Positions 10,202-20,369 of a DNA stretch of 64,000 nucleotides are shown in pieces. Position 1 is the stretch's first letter. Each line of letters begins with the position of its first letter. The position numbers and the translations under genes are program-made. The notes beneath the pieces are model-generated. The model saw nothing but the letters and a program-made list of their open reading frames with translations. It made no database searches and was not told the DNA's origin. The stretch comes from Alentia gelatinosa. Its lineage: Eukaryota; Annelida; Polychaeta; Phyllodocida; Polynoidae. The stretch is taken from positions 51,566,723 through 51,630,722 of the forward strand of contig OX465584.1 in the NCBI GenBank assembly GCA_950022655.1. Direction: 5' to 3'.

Positions 10202-11694
10202 GATGGTTAGATCATAACATCCTATGATCTGTAACCATCGGGCCATCTGTCCCTCTGGATCCTTCTTCCCCATCAGCCACCGCAGGGCCGCGTGATCAGT
10301 CCGGAGGAGAATCGCCCTTCCCACCAAATAATGTCTAAACTTCTGGAGTGCGAAGACGATGGCGAGGAGTTCCCTCCTCATAACGCAGTACGCTTTCTCC
10401 GGTTTGTTCAGGGTGCGACTTGCATTGCACAAGACCCGCTCGCTCCCTCCTTGTTGTTGTGACAGGACTGCCCCCACTCCCCAGTCACTGGCATCCATAT
10501 TGACCACCAGCTGCCCATCCTCTTGAGGATAGCCCAGAATTGGGGCGGTGGTGAGGGCCTGCTTCAGCTGGTCGAAAGCCTCCTGACAGGCGGTGGTCCA
10601 CGAGAACTTCCTGCCCTTCTCCGCTAACGTGGACAAGGGCTTAGCTGTCGTAGCGAAGTCAGGGATGAATGCCCGATAATAGCCAGCCAACCCTAAGAAG
10701 CTTCGTACCTCACTCACTGACATTGGTTCAGGCCATTCCCTGACAGACTGCACTTTCTCTGGGTCCGTTCGCACCCCGTCGCCAGAGACTATGTGGCCCA
10801 GGAAGTGGACGGAGCGGTGGGCGAGACTGCACTTCGAAGGCTTGATGAGTAGACCCGCATGCCTCATCCTCCAGAGAACCTCCTCCAGCCGCACCATATG
10901 GCTGTCGAAATCTTTAGAGAAGACAATGATGTCGTCGAGATATACTAAGCATGATGTCCACTGCAACCCCCTCATAGCAACCTCCATCAACCTCTCAAAG
11001 GTGCCGGGGGCGTTGCATAGCCCAAAGGGCATGACTCGATACTGATAGAGGCCCCTATGGGTAGAAAACGCCGTTTTGGGTCTGTCCTGCTCCTCCACCT
11101 CGACCTGCCAATACCTGCTCACCAAATCTAGCGTACTGAACCAGGTCGCTCCTGCCAGCGTATCTAGTGAGTCGTCTAACCGTGGGAGGGGGTACGCATC
11201 CTTAGTCGTTCATTGCGTTTACCTTGCGATAATCAACACAGAATCTCACTGTCCCATCTTTTTTTCTTACTAACACCACCGGAGAGGCCCAGGGGCTGAC
11301 AGATTCTTCAATAACACCAGCCGCTAGCATTTTGTCGACCTCCACCGCCACCGTCTCTCTCCGATGTGGGGCAAGCCGTCGTGGTGGTTGCTTCACCGGG
11401 GCAGCCCCCCCCGGTGTCAATCTTATGTCGCACCAAGGTAGTCCGGCCTCTCTGGTCCGGGGCCAGCATGAAAGCCTCCGCCTCCCGGTCCAAGAGGTCC
11501 AGCAATCTACCCTTCATCGTGGGTATCAGGTGCTCCACTAGCTGCTTCAGTTCTCCAAAATTTTGGACCCTGCCTACCCCCACACCCTCTCCTACCAGGA
11601 GGCAGTGATCCGTGTCCTGATTGTTGTCGTCCCAGGAGAGGTACCCCAGGGTGGTGCCTCTCCTTATCACCAGCGCCTCAGGGCCGGGGTTCAT
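10202..11694 (-). pseudogene. Gypsy 1 reverse transcriptase and RNase H
   Basis: The minus strand reads in three frames: 11694-11405, 11420-11202 and 11125-10202. Visible RT blocks are [15 protein letters not shown] and [11 protein letters not shown] (about 11290-11215), the MPFGLCNAPGTFERLM block (about 11030) and the catalytic YLDDIIVF (about 10945). The connection domain FLGLAGYYRAFI (about 10690) is followed by RNase H: VVNMDASDWGVG (about 10500), the RRELLA helix (about 10375) and LRTDHAAL (about 10300). YLDD is intact. Frameshifts near 11405 and in the 11200 region disable the frame. The MITE at 9376-10198 cuts off the end of RNase H. Confidence 0.9.
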
Positions 11695-11718
11695 TAGTCG
11701 TACGGGGCAAGATCCTCC

Positions 11719-12237
11719 TCAGACCTCTACCAGGGCCCGTCCCACCATGTATCCATCACGCGGGGGTCCCTCAAGGAGACCTACCCTACCGTCTCCCCCT
11801 TCCACCTGTACCCCCCCTCTGATGACGCTCTCCGTATGGCTCGGGATTACTGTAGTTTGGGAGCTGACCACGCGACACCTCTCGTCTCCGGTTTCCTCCC
11901 ACTCCAGCTGGCTCTCCGCCAAGTGCACAGACACCCGATGGGCACGAAGGAAGCTGGCCCCTATTATGGCCTCCACCAGCCACTCCACCCTGAACTCCCG
12001 CCCTCCCATACTCAGGGAGGCCGTCAGGGAGCCCTTCACCTCCAGGGGGCGGCCATCTGGGCATGTCACCGGGCGGGAGCATGATCCGAGGGGCCTGTCT
12101 CCCCCCACCTCCTCCCACCATTGTGTGGACAGAAGGCTCACCGTAGCCCCGGTGTCGATCAGAAGCTGTACCGTCATTCCTTTCAGCTCTCCGTTCACTA
12201 CCATCCCAGGGCCCCCGGTTTCTCTCCTTCCTGTCAC
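11719..12237 (-). CDS. Gypsy 1 aspartic protease region
   Basis: The 172-residue minus-strand frame contains LLIDTGATVSLLS (about 12155), the catalytic DTGA box of retropepsins. It continues through the flap region to EAIIGASFLRAHRV, the second hydrophobic-glycine block, near 11950. Such proteases dimerise and cut Gag-Pol. The frame differs from gag just upstream, so expression would need frameshifting, or one of the two is mutated. The RT frame follows directly at 11694. Confidence 0.8.
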   Translation of the reverse strand: MTGRRETGGPGMVVNGELKGMTVQLLIDTGATVSLLSTQWWEEVGGDRPLGSCSRPVTCPDGRPLEVKGSLTASLSMGGREFRVEWLVEAIIGASFLRAHRVSVHLAESQLEWEETGDERCRVVSSQTTVIPSHTESVIRGGVQVEGGDGRVGLLEGPPRDGYMVGRALVEV

Positions 12238-12259
12238 CCCCCTCCTCTCTGTCCGACCC

Positions 12260-13369
12260 CTAGTCTGACCGGACCAGGAGTCCCCCGAAGTTTCCCGGGG
12301 CGGGGGAAGCCTGCTCTATAGCCCCTCCGGTTGGCCGGAGGCCGGGTGACGCCTCCACCGTCAGCTGTGGGCAGTTCATCTTGATGTGTCCCTCAACGCC
12401 GCATTGATAACACTTTCGCGATCGCATGGTAGCTGGTGGCCTGATCACTTGCAACTTTAACGAAGCCAACTCCTGGCGTAGTCCACGCAACTCCTCCGCC
12501 ATTGATGTTCCGGCGGCCCGCACCTTCGGTCCAGTATTTCGGTCGGTCTGTAAATAGGCCTCTGCCTCCAGGGCCGTGGAGACCGCCTCCTCCATGGTTT
12601 TAGGTTTGGATTGAAATATCCAGTGCCCGAGAGCTGCTTTGCCGATCCCCTCTATAAATCTGTCCTTGCATAGCAAATCTACCGTGTTGCCATCAGCCTC
12701 CGGGTAGGCTAGCCGAGTAAGCCGCCACATCTCCTCCCCGTAGATCTGAAGTCCTTTGTCTGTCTTCCGAGACTGATTCCTCAGCAGGGCTTTATAGGTC
12801 TCGCATTGGTTCCTTGGTTGGAACCTGTGAAACAACACGTCAGAGAGTAGAGTGAAGCCTGCTGGGCTCCCCGGTCGAATACCCGCCAACACTCTCCGGG
12901 CTAGCCCAGACAAGCTCACCCCGAGAAAAGTCCCGGCTTGGGCCTCCGTCCACTCATTCTCTTCCTTACACAAGCAAAAATGTGCCATGTATTCTTCTAG
13001 GTCCGTCGTCCCGTCATACTTCCCGGGCATTACTATCGGACGGGCGGCCATCGCCGCTGTGGCTGGCTTACCCACTTCTACATCTCCTGTCGCGACCGGA
13101 GGGACCCCGACCTCCCTCTTACGGGGCTTGCCTACTGTTAGCCGGGATGTAGCCTCCCAGGGCCACTCTTTAGCTCTTGCGCCGGAGGCTGCCAGGTCGC
13201 TCGAGTCGGTCTTCTCCTTCTCCTCCGTCTTATACGGCGGTGTACCCACCGCTGTCTTCCTTCCCTCCCGAGGGGCCCTCTCCCATCTGGGGTCCCACTC
13301 CCTGGTCGCTCCATCCAATCCCCACCCGCTTTGGCCCCCGTCCCAGGACCATAGACCGTCAACTCGCAC
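12260..13369 (-). CDS. Gypsy 1 Gag with CCHC zinc knuckle
   Basis: A 369-residue minus-strand frame. The middle contains a retrotransposon-type capsid region (LEEYMAHFCLCKEENEW, LARRVLAGI, a GEEMWRLTRLAYPEA helix), and the end carries CYQCGVEGHIKMNC, a CCHC zinc knuckle for RNA binding, at about 12415-12370. It starts very close to the 5' LTR repeat edge (13414), leaving little leader, in keeping with a deletion at the LTR-gag joint. Gag assembles the particle that packages element RNA. Confidence 0.85.
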   Translation of the reverse strand: MRVDGLWSWDGGQSGWGLDGATREWDPRWERAPREGRKTAVGTPPYKTEEKEKTDSSDLAASGARAKEWPWEATSRLTVGKPRKREVGVPPVATGDVEVGKPATAAMAARPIVMPGKYDGTTDLEEYMAHFCLCKEENEWTEAQAGTFLGVSLSGLARRVLAGIRPGSPAGFTLLSDVLFHRFQPRNQCETYKALLRNQSRKTDKGLQIYGEEMWRLTRLAYPEADGNTVDLLCKDRFIEGIGKAALGHWIFQSKPKTMEEAVSTALEAEAYLQTDRNTGPKVRAAGTSMAEELRGLRQELASLKLQVIRPPATMRSRKCYQCGVEGHIKMNCPQLTVEASPGLRPTGGAIEQASPAPGNFGGLLVRSD

Positions 13370-13413
13370 GGTCGAGGACGCAATGTCATCCGGCTCCGGT
13401 CCTCCTCCTTACC

Positions 13414-14279
13414 TCAGGGCCTCTGACGTCATCCCGCAGTCCACGTCACGATGGAACGGTTATCCCATAGCGGTCACTCCCTCTGGCCGGAGGACCGGAG
13501 GACCGGAGGACCGGAGGACCGGAGGGCCCCTCTCCGACCTCTCCGACCGGAGGACCGGAGGGCCCCTCTCCGACCGGAGGACCGGAGGGCCCCTCTCCGA
13601 CCGGAGGACCGGAGGGCCCCTCTCCGACCGGAGGACCGGAGGGCCCCTCTCCGACCGGAGGACCGGAGGGCCCCTCTCCGACCGGAGGACCGGAGGTCCC
13701 GCAGTCCACGTCACGATGGAACGGTTATCCCATAGCGGTCACTCCCTCTGGCCGGAGGACCGGAGGACCGGAGGACCGGAGGACCGGAGGACCGCAGGAC
13801 CGGAGGGCCCCTCTCCGACCTCTCCGACCGGAGGACCGGAGGGCCCCTCTCCGACCGGAGGACCGGAGGGCCCCTCTCCGACCGGAGGACCGGAGGGCCC
13901 CTCTCCGACCGGAGGACCGGAGGGCCCCTCTCCGACCGGAGGACCGGAGGGCCCCTCTCCGACCGGAGGACCGGAGGGCCCCTCTCCGACCGGAGGACCG
14001 GAGGGCCCCTCTCCGACCGGAGGACCGGAGGTCCCCTCTCCGACCGGAGGACCGGAGGGCCCCTCTCCGACCGGAGGACCGGAACCTTCGTAGTTCGACA
14101 TCGGAGGACCGGAGGGCCCCTCTCCGACCAGAGGACCGGAGGACCGGAGGGCCTCTTGTAGTTCCCGCCGGATGACCGGAGGACCCCTCTCCAACCGGAG
14201 GACCGGAGGGCCCCTCCACGTCTCAGGGCCTCCTGGGGGACAAGGAGTTACCGTACCCCTCTCCCCACTCTCCGTTACA
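13414..14279 (-). repeat. Gypsy 1 5' LTR with expanded and duplicated minisatellite
   Basis: It matches the 3' LTR from TGTAACGG at 14279 to the TGACGTCA-like stretch at 13421. It is longer because it holds many more 27-bp units and a duplicated flank: the block starting CCCGCAGTCCACGTCACGAT occurs at 13433 and again at 13699. Unlike the 3' LTR, it lacks the TATA box and AATAAA part; gag begins about 45 bases beyond the break. The LTR-like promoter segment therefore seems deleted here. Confidence 0.8.
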
Positions 14280-14287
14280 CTATTTAT

Positions 14288-15427
14288 ATAAATGTTTATA
14301 TATGGCCAGATGTCACGGATTGTCGTCAAATGACGATTTTTTCTTCTCCTCTCAATAAAACACTAAATATAATATATATCCATGATCTTATTATGTATGG
14401 TGTTGAGGCTCAGTCAGAGCCCGAAGGGGAACCATGGTTTTGCCTATGTGGGATAATAAGTAACAAAGCTACAGCACCTAAACTGCCCCAAATAGGGTAT
14501 TTTTTAATGATACAATGCAAACACCATACTTGCAACAGTCAACATTATTAGTAAAAGATAATAATGTTGTAAATTATTGTTCCCAACTCAGCCCCCATAA
14601 GTTTAGGAATTTTTTTTAGACCATTTACACATATTTGGGCAGGTGAGTGTACTTTTTGCATAGCATTGCATTACATGTGTAGTTTTTGTGTGGAAACGAT
14701 TGACTCCCAAAGGAGGTGGCCCTGCCAACATCTACATATAGTACATAGGGGAATAAAATATATCATAGTAAGCCTTAACATGTACCTATGTATACATATA
14801 AAAAATTATGCCTAACTATATTATGATAGCATCGGGAGCCTATTTACTTGGTTTGTGTAGTTTTTGTGTGGAAACGATTGACTCCCACCCTACAGTGATA
14901 GCTAACATGTATGTTATATTTAACTATTGTCCATTTCATATAAATACCCCCTAATATCGAGGTAACTCCACATGGTATCAGCTTTCTTGTACTCGTTCCC
15001 TGTGCATAGTTATGAACCTATATCTGAGAATGTGGAAACGATTGACTCCCTGTGGAAACGATTGACTCCCTAGCTGATATTTCCTATAAAGCATATATCT
15101 CTTATGGTAGACCAAAAGACTATTTTGTATCATAATCCTAAATAAGTTTCTGTCTTAAAGAAATGGGGAGAGGGCTTGGTGACAGTCTAAATGCAGTGTA
15201 CAGAAAAGGGAGTCAATCGTTTCCACACTGTATATAGCAGTCTAACTTTGGCCCTGTAGTGTATGTTTACTATAGGTATTTAACCTACCCTCATATTTCC
15301 TACATACATCCAAACCCCTGTACTACTTTCACACAAAAGGTTTTGACCATACTCCTAACTTTATTTTTCACCCCTATCCCAGTCCATTTGACGATAATCC
15401 GTGACATTTGGTCATATACATGTTTAT
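14288..15427. mobile_element. DNA element with inverted ends, no transposase
   Basis: The left end contains ATGTCACGGATTGTCGTCAA (14310-14329). The right end carries its inverted near-match TTTGACGATAATCCGTGACA (15387-15406), and the similarity extends outward into ATAAA..GTTTATAT. About 1.14 kb separates them, without coding capacity. The left end abuts the Gypsy 1 LTR at 14279, so the outermost bases may have been lost. It holds five copies of an exact 20-mer. Confidence 0.6.
14689..15227. repeat. Five copies of an exact 20-bp motif
   Basis: TGTGGAAACGATTGACTCCC occurs on the plus strand at 14689-14708, 14867-14886, 15031-15050 and 15051-15070 (the last two in direct tandem), and inverted at 15208-15227. 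The first two copies also share the preceding GTAGTTTTTG. All lie inside the inverted-ended element at 14288-15427, so they may be internal binding sites for a transposase, but this is inference. Confidence 0.9.
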
Positions 15428-18400
15428 TGTGACAATAATAATAATCTGGTTGTCATAAAAAGAAATTACTTCTGAGCGTTCTGTGTAGTGGCTGATCAAG
15501 CAACGACCAATACCCACTGGCCGAAGATGCATCCACTTTGCACTTGTAGTGGTACCACTGTCCAATTTGGGGGCTGACATCTGGTGGAAATATTTTGATC
15601 TAAGTCCTGCTCATAATTGAGTATGGGAAATTGTGCTCATAAACGTCATCTAGAGGTTAAAATGCTCATACAAGCTTTCAGCTTACTGCAAAGAATCTAA
15701 CACTTCCCTATCCATGCACCAATTATAAAGACCTGGTGAAATGGGCTGGTGTCCAGTCTCCCAGTCTGACCATACCCCTGCCCCACTACTGAATTGGTTC
15801 CTAAAAATTGTACTTTTATTTTAGAGACTTCTGGGGGAAAGAATATGCACTATATCAATCCTGCCATTGAATAAGAAACATTTTGTTTTGGGTAGTGTGA
15901 CCAGCAACTAGAAAAGGAAAATATTATATGATGATAATGACTAAATGTGGTATCTACATTTTCAATTCTGATGGGACAGACCTAGATATACCATATACCC
16001 TCCCTCCCCCCCAACCCATCCACCACCCCCACAACTACTCACTGACCTACAAAACCAGACAATCTGAGCACACTGACATCTGATGGGACAGACTGCCTAT
16101 ATGGTGCAGAGCCAGCAAACCTGTTTTACCAGTTATACACCCTGACACATACTAACCACAGACCAGACCCCCCCCTCCCCCACACACACACTCACCCCCA
16201 TAACTAACAGAGAGAGTTATATTAACAGCATATAGACAGTATATAGACAGAAAACAGACATAAACAAAGAGAAATAGACATATTTACTAACAGACAGTGA
16301 AAGATGAAGATTTAGGTATAACACACTGGACCTGAAGCCACTCTACAGTCATGCCAGAATAGCCCTCCCCCTCCCCTCCCACAACCACTCCATCTACTCT
16401 ACTGACCAACTAGCTACAATCAAGAGCCTGTTTTTTTTCTGCTCACTGCTCTCCTACCACTTTACAATGCATGTACATTTCAAATCTGATGGTACATACC
16501 TGACTGTATAGCATTGGAATCTCCACATCTGAAGGGACAGACCATTCACTATGCTCTTCAAAAAAACACAGACCCAGTAAGGCGGTATGAGGCTGGTGGA
16601 AGGGTAAACATATGACTCTATCTCAACCCAGTCACTCCATATTAGCACCTCTCCCTGACTCACACACACACACTCCTTACCTACATCCACTGACCAGGTT
16701 ATTGAACCTGTTATACTCAGACCCATATAGGACTTGATTCAGAGACATTTTTAGTGCTTTAGGATGTATACACTAATCTTAATACCAAAAATTAGTTTCA
16801 TTAAGTAATCCTGTTCAAAACACTTGAGAATGACTATCAAATTAATTCTCTAGGTTTATTGAAACATTCTTGATACTTAATTTTCGATCAAATACAGTTG
16901 GCTCAAATACGTAATTTCTTATGATATTCTTTTACTTTTATTTCATGAAGTAATTTAGCTTTACCATGCTCTTCCATTGTAAATGGAAATAACATTAGAT
17001 CCTAGTATGGGAAATACATCCACATTCACAGGGAACAGGTAGGCACACAGGTCAGTGCCTCATCGAATTTGTGAACAGACCATGTGGCATCCTTGATAGA
17101 TTTCAGAAATTTCAGCTTTCCATTGACACCAAAGGCTTTGCCATTTGAGATAGCCCTCTTGGTGATGTTCCCTAAATACTGATGTCAGTCACTTGATAAA
17201 ACAAGTTTTAATTGGTGACATTATGCCCTTGCTGCCATACTGAATTTGTCATGGATGCCTGCTTTGAGAAACTCTCCTAGATTTTGAACCCTACTTACTG
17301 TCCTACCTGCATAGCACTGCCAAAGATCTGCAGGGAGAGTTTCAACTTTCACCATGTTTTGGCATTGAACAGGTTGTAGAGATCTAGGAGCTGTTTCAAA
17401 AGTCGGGAGGGTGCTAAACGAGAGTACTCACAGCCAAAGCGAGAGCTAACAATGGCACTTGAAGCATCGCTGTTGAGGTGGAGGTGCCACTCGCTATTGG
17501 GTATTGTTAGCGATTTTGCTGCCGCTTTGATTCAAAGTGCCGCTCGCTGTTGCGGCATCTTGTTTTGAAATGCGACGTGCCACTGGCGAGACTTCACTCC
17601 CGGGTCTATAACTCTCTATCATGGCCAAGTGATATTGGTTTCTATGAGAAGAAAGTAACTATCAGAATCTCCCTTTTGGTTAGTCTCTTCCTCCCTTGTG
17701 TTAACAGTACAGCTGCCATGCTTTGAATGGCATATAATACCCCTATTATTGCTTAGCTCTATTCTGTCCACATGAGGGCGGGCACTCTACCAATAACACC
17801 TCAAGTTGTTCAGCATCATGAGTGGCCTCCTGACATGTATGACAGACTGGAAAGGGTGCTCAACTGGAAGAATTTGGTCATTTCCTATATTGGTTGTTGT
17901 AACAGCAGCCAATGAGAGTGTGTAGCTCACATATGCCAAACCTGTCATGTCAATCCCCTGCTATATGTATACAAGAAAAACCATCTTGTTAATAAAACAG
18001 TTAAGTTCTTGCCTCATAGCAGTAAATAGTATCTCTGAGTTTCATTCCTTCTCTTAAGACTGTTGCTCTGAAACTGCCACCTGACACAACTGCCACCACC
18101 ACTAGGGGCTGCCCATAAATGATGTCACCCTTAAGGGGTTGAGGGGTAGATTGAAAAGTGTGACACAGCCTAAAAATCACAAGGGGGGGGGGGGATGTCC
18201 AGAGTTGTTTGACAGATCACATGTCACCAAGACTTTAGAGGTAACTTTGCCTATGCTTGAAAGGGAAAGTATGATCATTATATAAGCAGTTATGGATGGA
18301 TATCCTGTTAAGGCTGCAGACACAAATCCACTGAAAAAGTCAAACATCTCAGGAAAAAGGTGGCCAAATAAGAGAATGACCACATCAAGGAAAGTCAGTT

Positions 18401-18590
18401 CATGTATATGCTAAAAGTGGTTAAGTTTAACAGCAGAAAGTACTACTTGGAAAAGTTCCCTGTTTCTGATCAATGAGGAGAGGTTTCTGCCAGGGATACA
18501 AGATGCCTATTGCCATGTTTTTAGATGATGATTTTGGCTGATTATGACATCTAGCACCACCCACTTAAAGATATCACCTGTATACAAAAG
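15428..18590. other. Noncoding stretch with low-order repeats
   Basis: No supported gene. A short motif like TCTGATGGGACAGACC recurs near 15968, 16079, 16480 and 16530, with C-rich tracts between. At 17389-17600 there is a patch rich in GCGAGAG and GCCGCTCGCTGTTG-type words that recalls the CWG MITE family but has no clear ends. A G run is at 18183-18194. Confidence 0.5.
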
Positions 18591-18596
18591 TATGTT

Positions 18597-18700
18597 TTTA
18601 TGGAACCAGTTACCTCATGAAATACAATCCATAGTGGAAACTAAAAAGTTTCAAGCAGGTTATCAAAAAGTATCCAGATCTAAACTATAATATTTAATGT
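18597..18700 (+). pseudogene. LINE reverse transcriptase C-terminal scrap
   Basis: The plus-strand translation near 18600 gives FLWNQLPHEIQSIVETKKFQ followed by a short basic tail. This is the typical LWNxLPxxI...FK ending of LINE reverse transcriptases. It is a fragment of about 30 codons with no catalytic part. Confidence 0.55.
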
Positions 18701-19789
18701 GATAGGGATTTTTCCCTACTGTGGTCCCCTTTGTATTTTCCTAAGAAATCCTCAGAAAGGTGCATAGCACACTTCAATTACTGTCCCATACAAGTATTGT
18801 CCTATTAATTCTTGTCATATAATAGTGTCTGTATTATGTTCTGCATTACTTATCAAACATGTAAATATTAATGCATATACTCTTTATATGGATAATGTGA
18901 CATGCTTGAAACCTCTGAGATAAGATTTAAAGAGCTATGTATAATTGTATAGTATATAAGTTATCTACCAACTGGCTACATAGAAGAACACCCACTGCTG
19001 GTGAATGCTACCTTTTCATCTGAATTTTAAAAAGATCACTCTAATATCAAGCTAATAACAACCTGATGATACTTTAGCTAACTAATTAAATGTATCTGGA
19101 TACATTTAATCAGTGGCAGACTGCAGTTTCACACACTCAATTTTTCAGTGGTCACCTCCCATGAAAAAGAAAGCCTTTCCCTCAGCAAGGCTTATTTATA
19201 CCTTTATAACCCTATTCACACATATAGGAATCCCATCAGTTTGTCTATTGGAAATATATACTCAGCTTTAGCTTAGGAAGGGATTATCTCTGGGTTTTTG
19301 TGAGAAAGAAATTGTACCCCCCCAACCAATGAGGAATAAATGCTGAGCAGTCATCAAGTGGAAATGGTCTGTTATGGAGTTGATGATTATGCACAAGGAA
19401 AATCCCCAAATGCCACCATCTGTCAACTTTGGTACAGTGCCCATTTTGTGGGCAGTTCAAACTCATAAATATGATTTATCATATACATGGAGGAACAAGA
19501 TGCAGAGTATCACAATGAAGAGATTGTTAATTTTGGTAGTTATTCATCAGAGCAGACTATAGCAGACTACATTCATGCTTAATCAAAAGTTCAGCACTAC
19601 ATATGATTGGTTGGTCTAAAATGACAATTACTACAGTGAAGTATGGTAAAGTATCAATATCTTTTAATTGATCTAGGAAATCAGGAGTTTTGTCCCATGT
19701 AATATCTCCCTCTAAATCAATGCTGTATTAGAGTAGCTTTGTCAAAGGTGTAATAACTGCTATTACTGTTTTTGTTTTTTTTTATTCAT
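18700..19789. other. No gene seen
   Basis: AT-rich sequence without supported ORFs. A perfect 26-bp palindrome centred on ATCTGGAT with ATTAAATGT arms lies near 19086-19111. Confidence 0.45.
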
Positions 19790-19799
19790 AGAAAACATA

Positions 19800-19945
19800 G
19801 TACGGGTTTGTAGATGGGCGATCAGCTTGAGCGACTTCTGGTATGTGGCAGCATTCCCTCGGCCGGCTGGCGGCTTGTGAGTTAATTTATTCCGGTCACT
19901 ATCAAAGCATGGCACACACTGTTTGTGGTCAGTCACATGGTGTTT
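19800..19945. repeat. SINE-like dispersed repeat, copy 1
   Basis: The segment from about 19815 (GCGATCAGCTTGAGCGACT) to CACATGGTG at 19940 is a close relative of 20957-21108, with shared words such as TATTCCGGTCACT and AAAGCATGGCACACACTG. Head sequences differ. The word GGGTTTGTAGATGGGCG at 19805 also has a direct near-copy at 20159. There is no proven coding function, though both copies keep one open minus-strand frame. Confidence 0.55.
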
Positions 19946-20194
19946 CAAACTGTCCATGGTTGGTGCAGATTGAGACAAAGTGTGGAAGGAACAGATCTAA
20001 GCCAATGGATTGTTTTAGGTTATGTGTGTCTGGTGTCCCTTTGGTTTGGGGCCAGAGACCCGTTTCAATAGGCTGGCGGATGTCCGTTGTTGGGTCCTGC
20101 GACACAATAGCGGCAGGTAGCATATCAGTGATTTAGTGACAACCCATTCCATAACACAGGGTTACAGATGGGCGCTAAGAGGGGACCCCCACCT

Positions 20195-20318
20195 TCCACG
20201 ATAGGCCACAACATGCTTTCCGATCACTACGATTTGAAATGGGGAAATCGTGACCTATCGGGAGGTCCCCGATTGTTTCAAATTGTGGACATGGTTTGAA
20301 ATCGTAGTTTTGCGACCT
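20195..20318. repeat. Small foldback repeat
   Basis: Inverted arms: CACTACGATTTGAAA near 20226 pairs with TTTGAAATCGTAGT near 20299. CCTATCGGGAGGTCCCC near 20253 loosely pairs with GGGGACCCCCACC and GATAGGCC near 20178-20207. This is probably a decayed MITE. Confidence 0.4.
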
Positions 20319-20369
20319 TCTATTAACAGAAAATGTTAATATACCGGTATCAGTATACAGTCATTTGAC

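Larger units (their letters stand above)
3830..14279 (-). mobile_element. Gypsy-type LTR retrotransposon 1, decayed, with an extra zinc-finger ORF
   Basis: Read on the minus strand the order is LTR (13414-14279), gag, aspartic protease, RT/RNase H, integrase, a zinc-finger ORF, an unknown ORF, a noncoding tail and LTR (about 3830-4396). Protease-RT-RNase H-integrase is the Gypsy/Metaviridae order. Coding sequence is GC-rich compared with the AT-rich surroundings. Pol is broken by several frameshifts and by two MITEs (7356-7814, 9376-10198). The copy therefore cannot move by itself. Target-site duplications were not recognised. Confidence 0.85.

Noticed and set aside
12852..14093. Long plus-strand frame of 413 codons
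   Set aside because: It is the antisense of Gypsy 1 gag joined to the minisatellite; gag with its zinc knuckle on the minus strand explains the sequence.
14689..15070. CRISPR-like spaced repeats
   Set aside because: The genome is animal, spacing is irregular (178, 164 and 20 bases), one copy is inverted and no cas gene is present.
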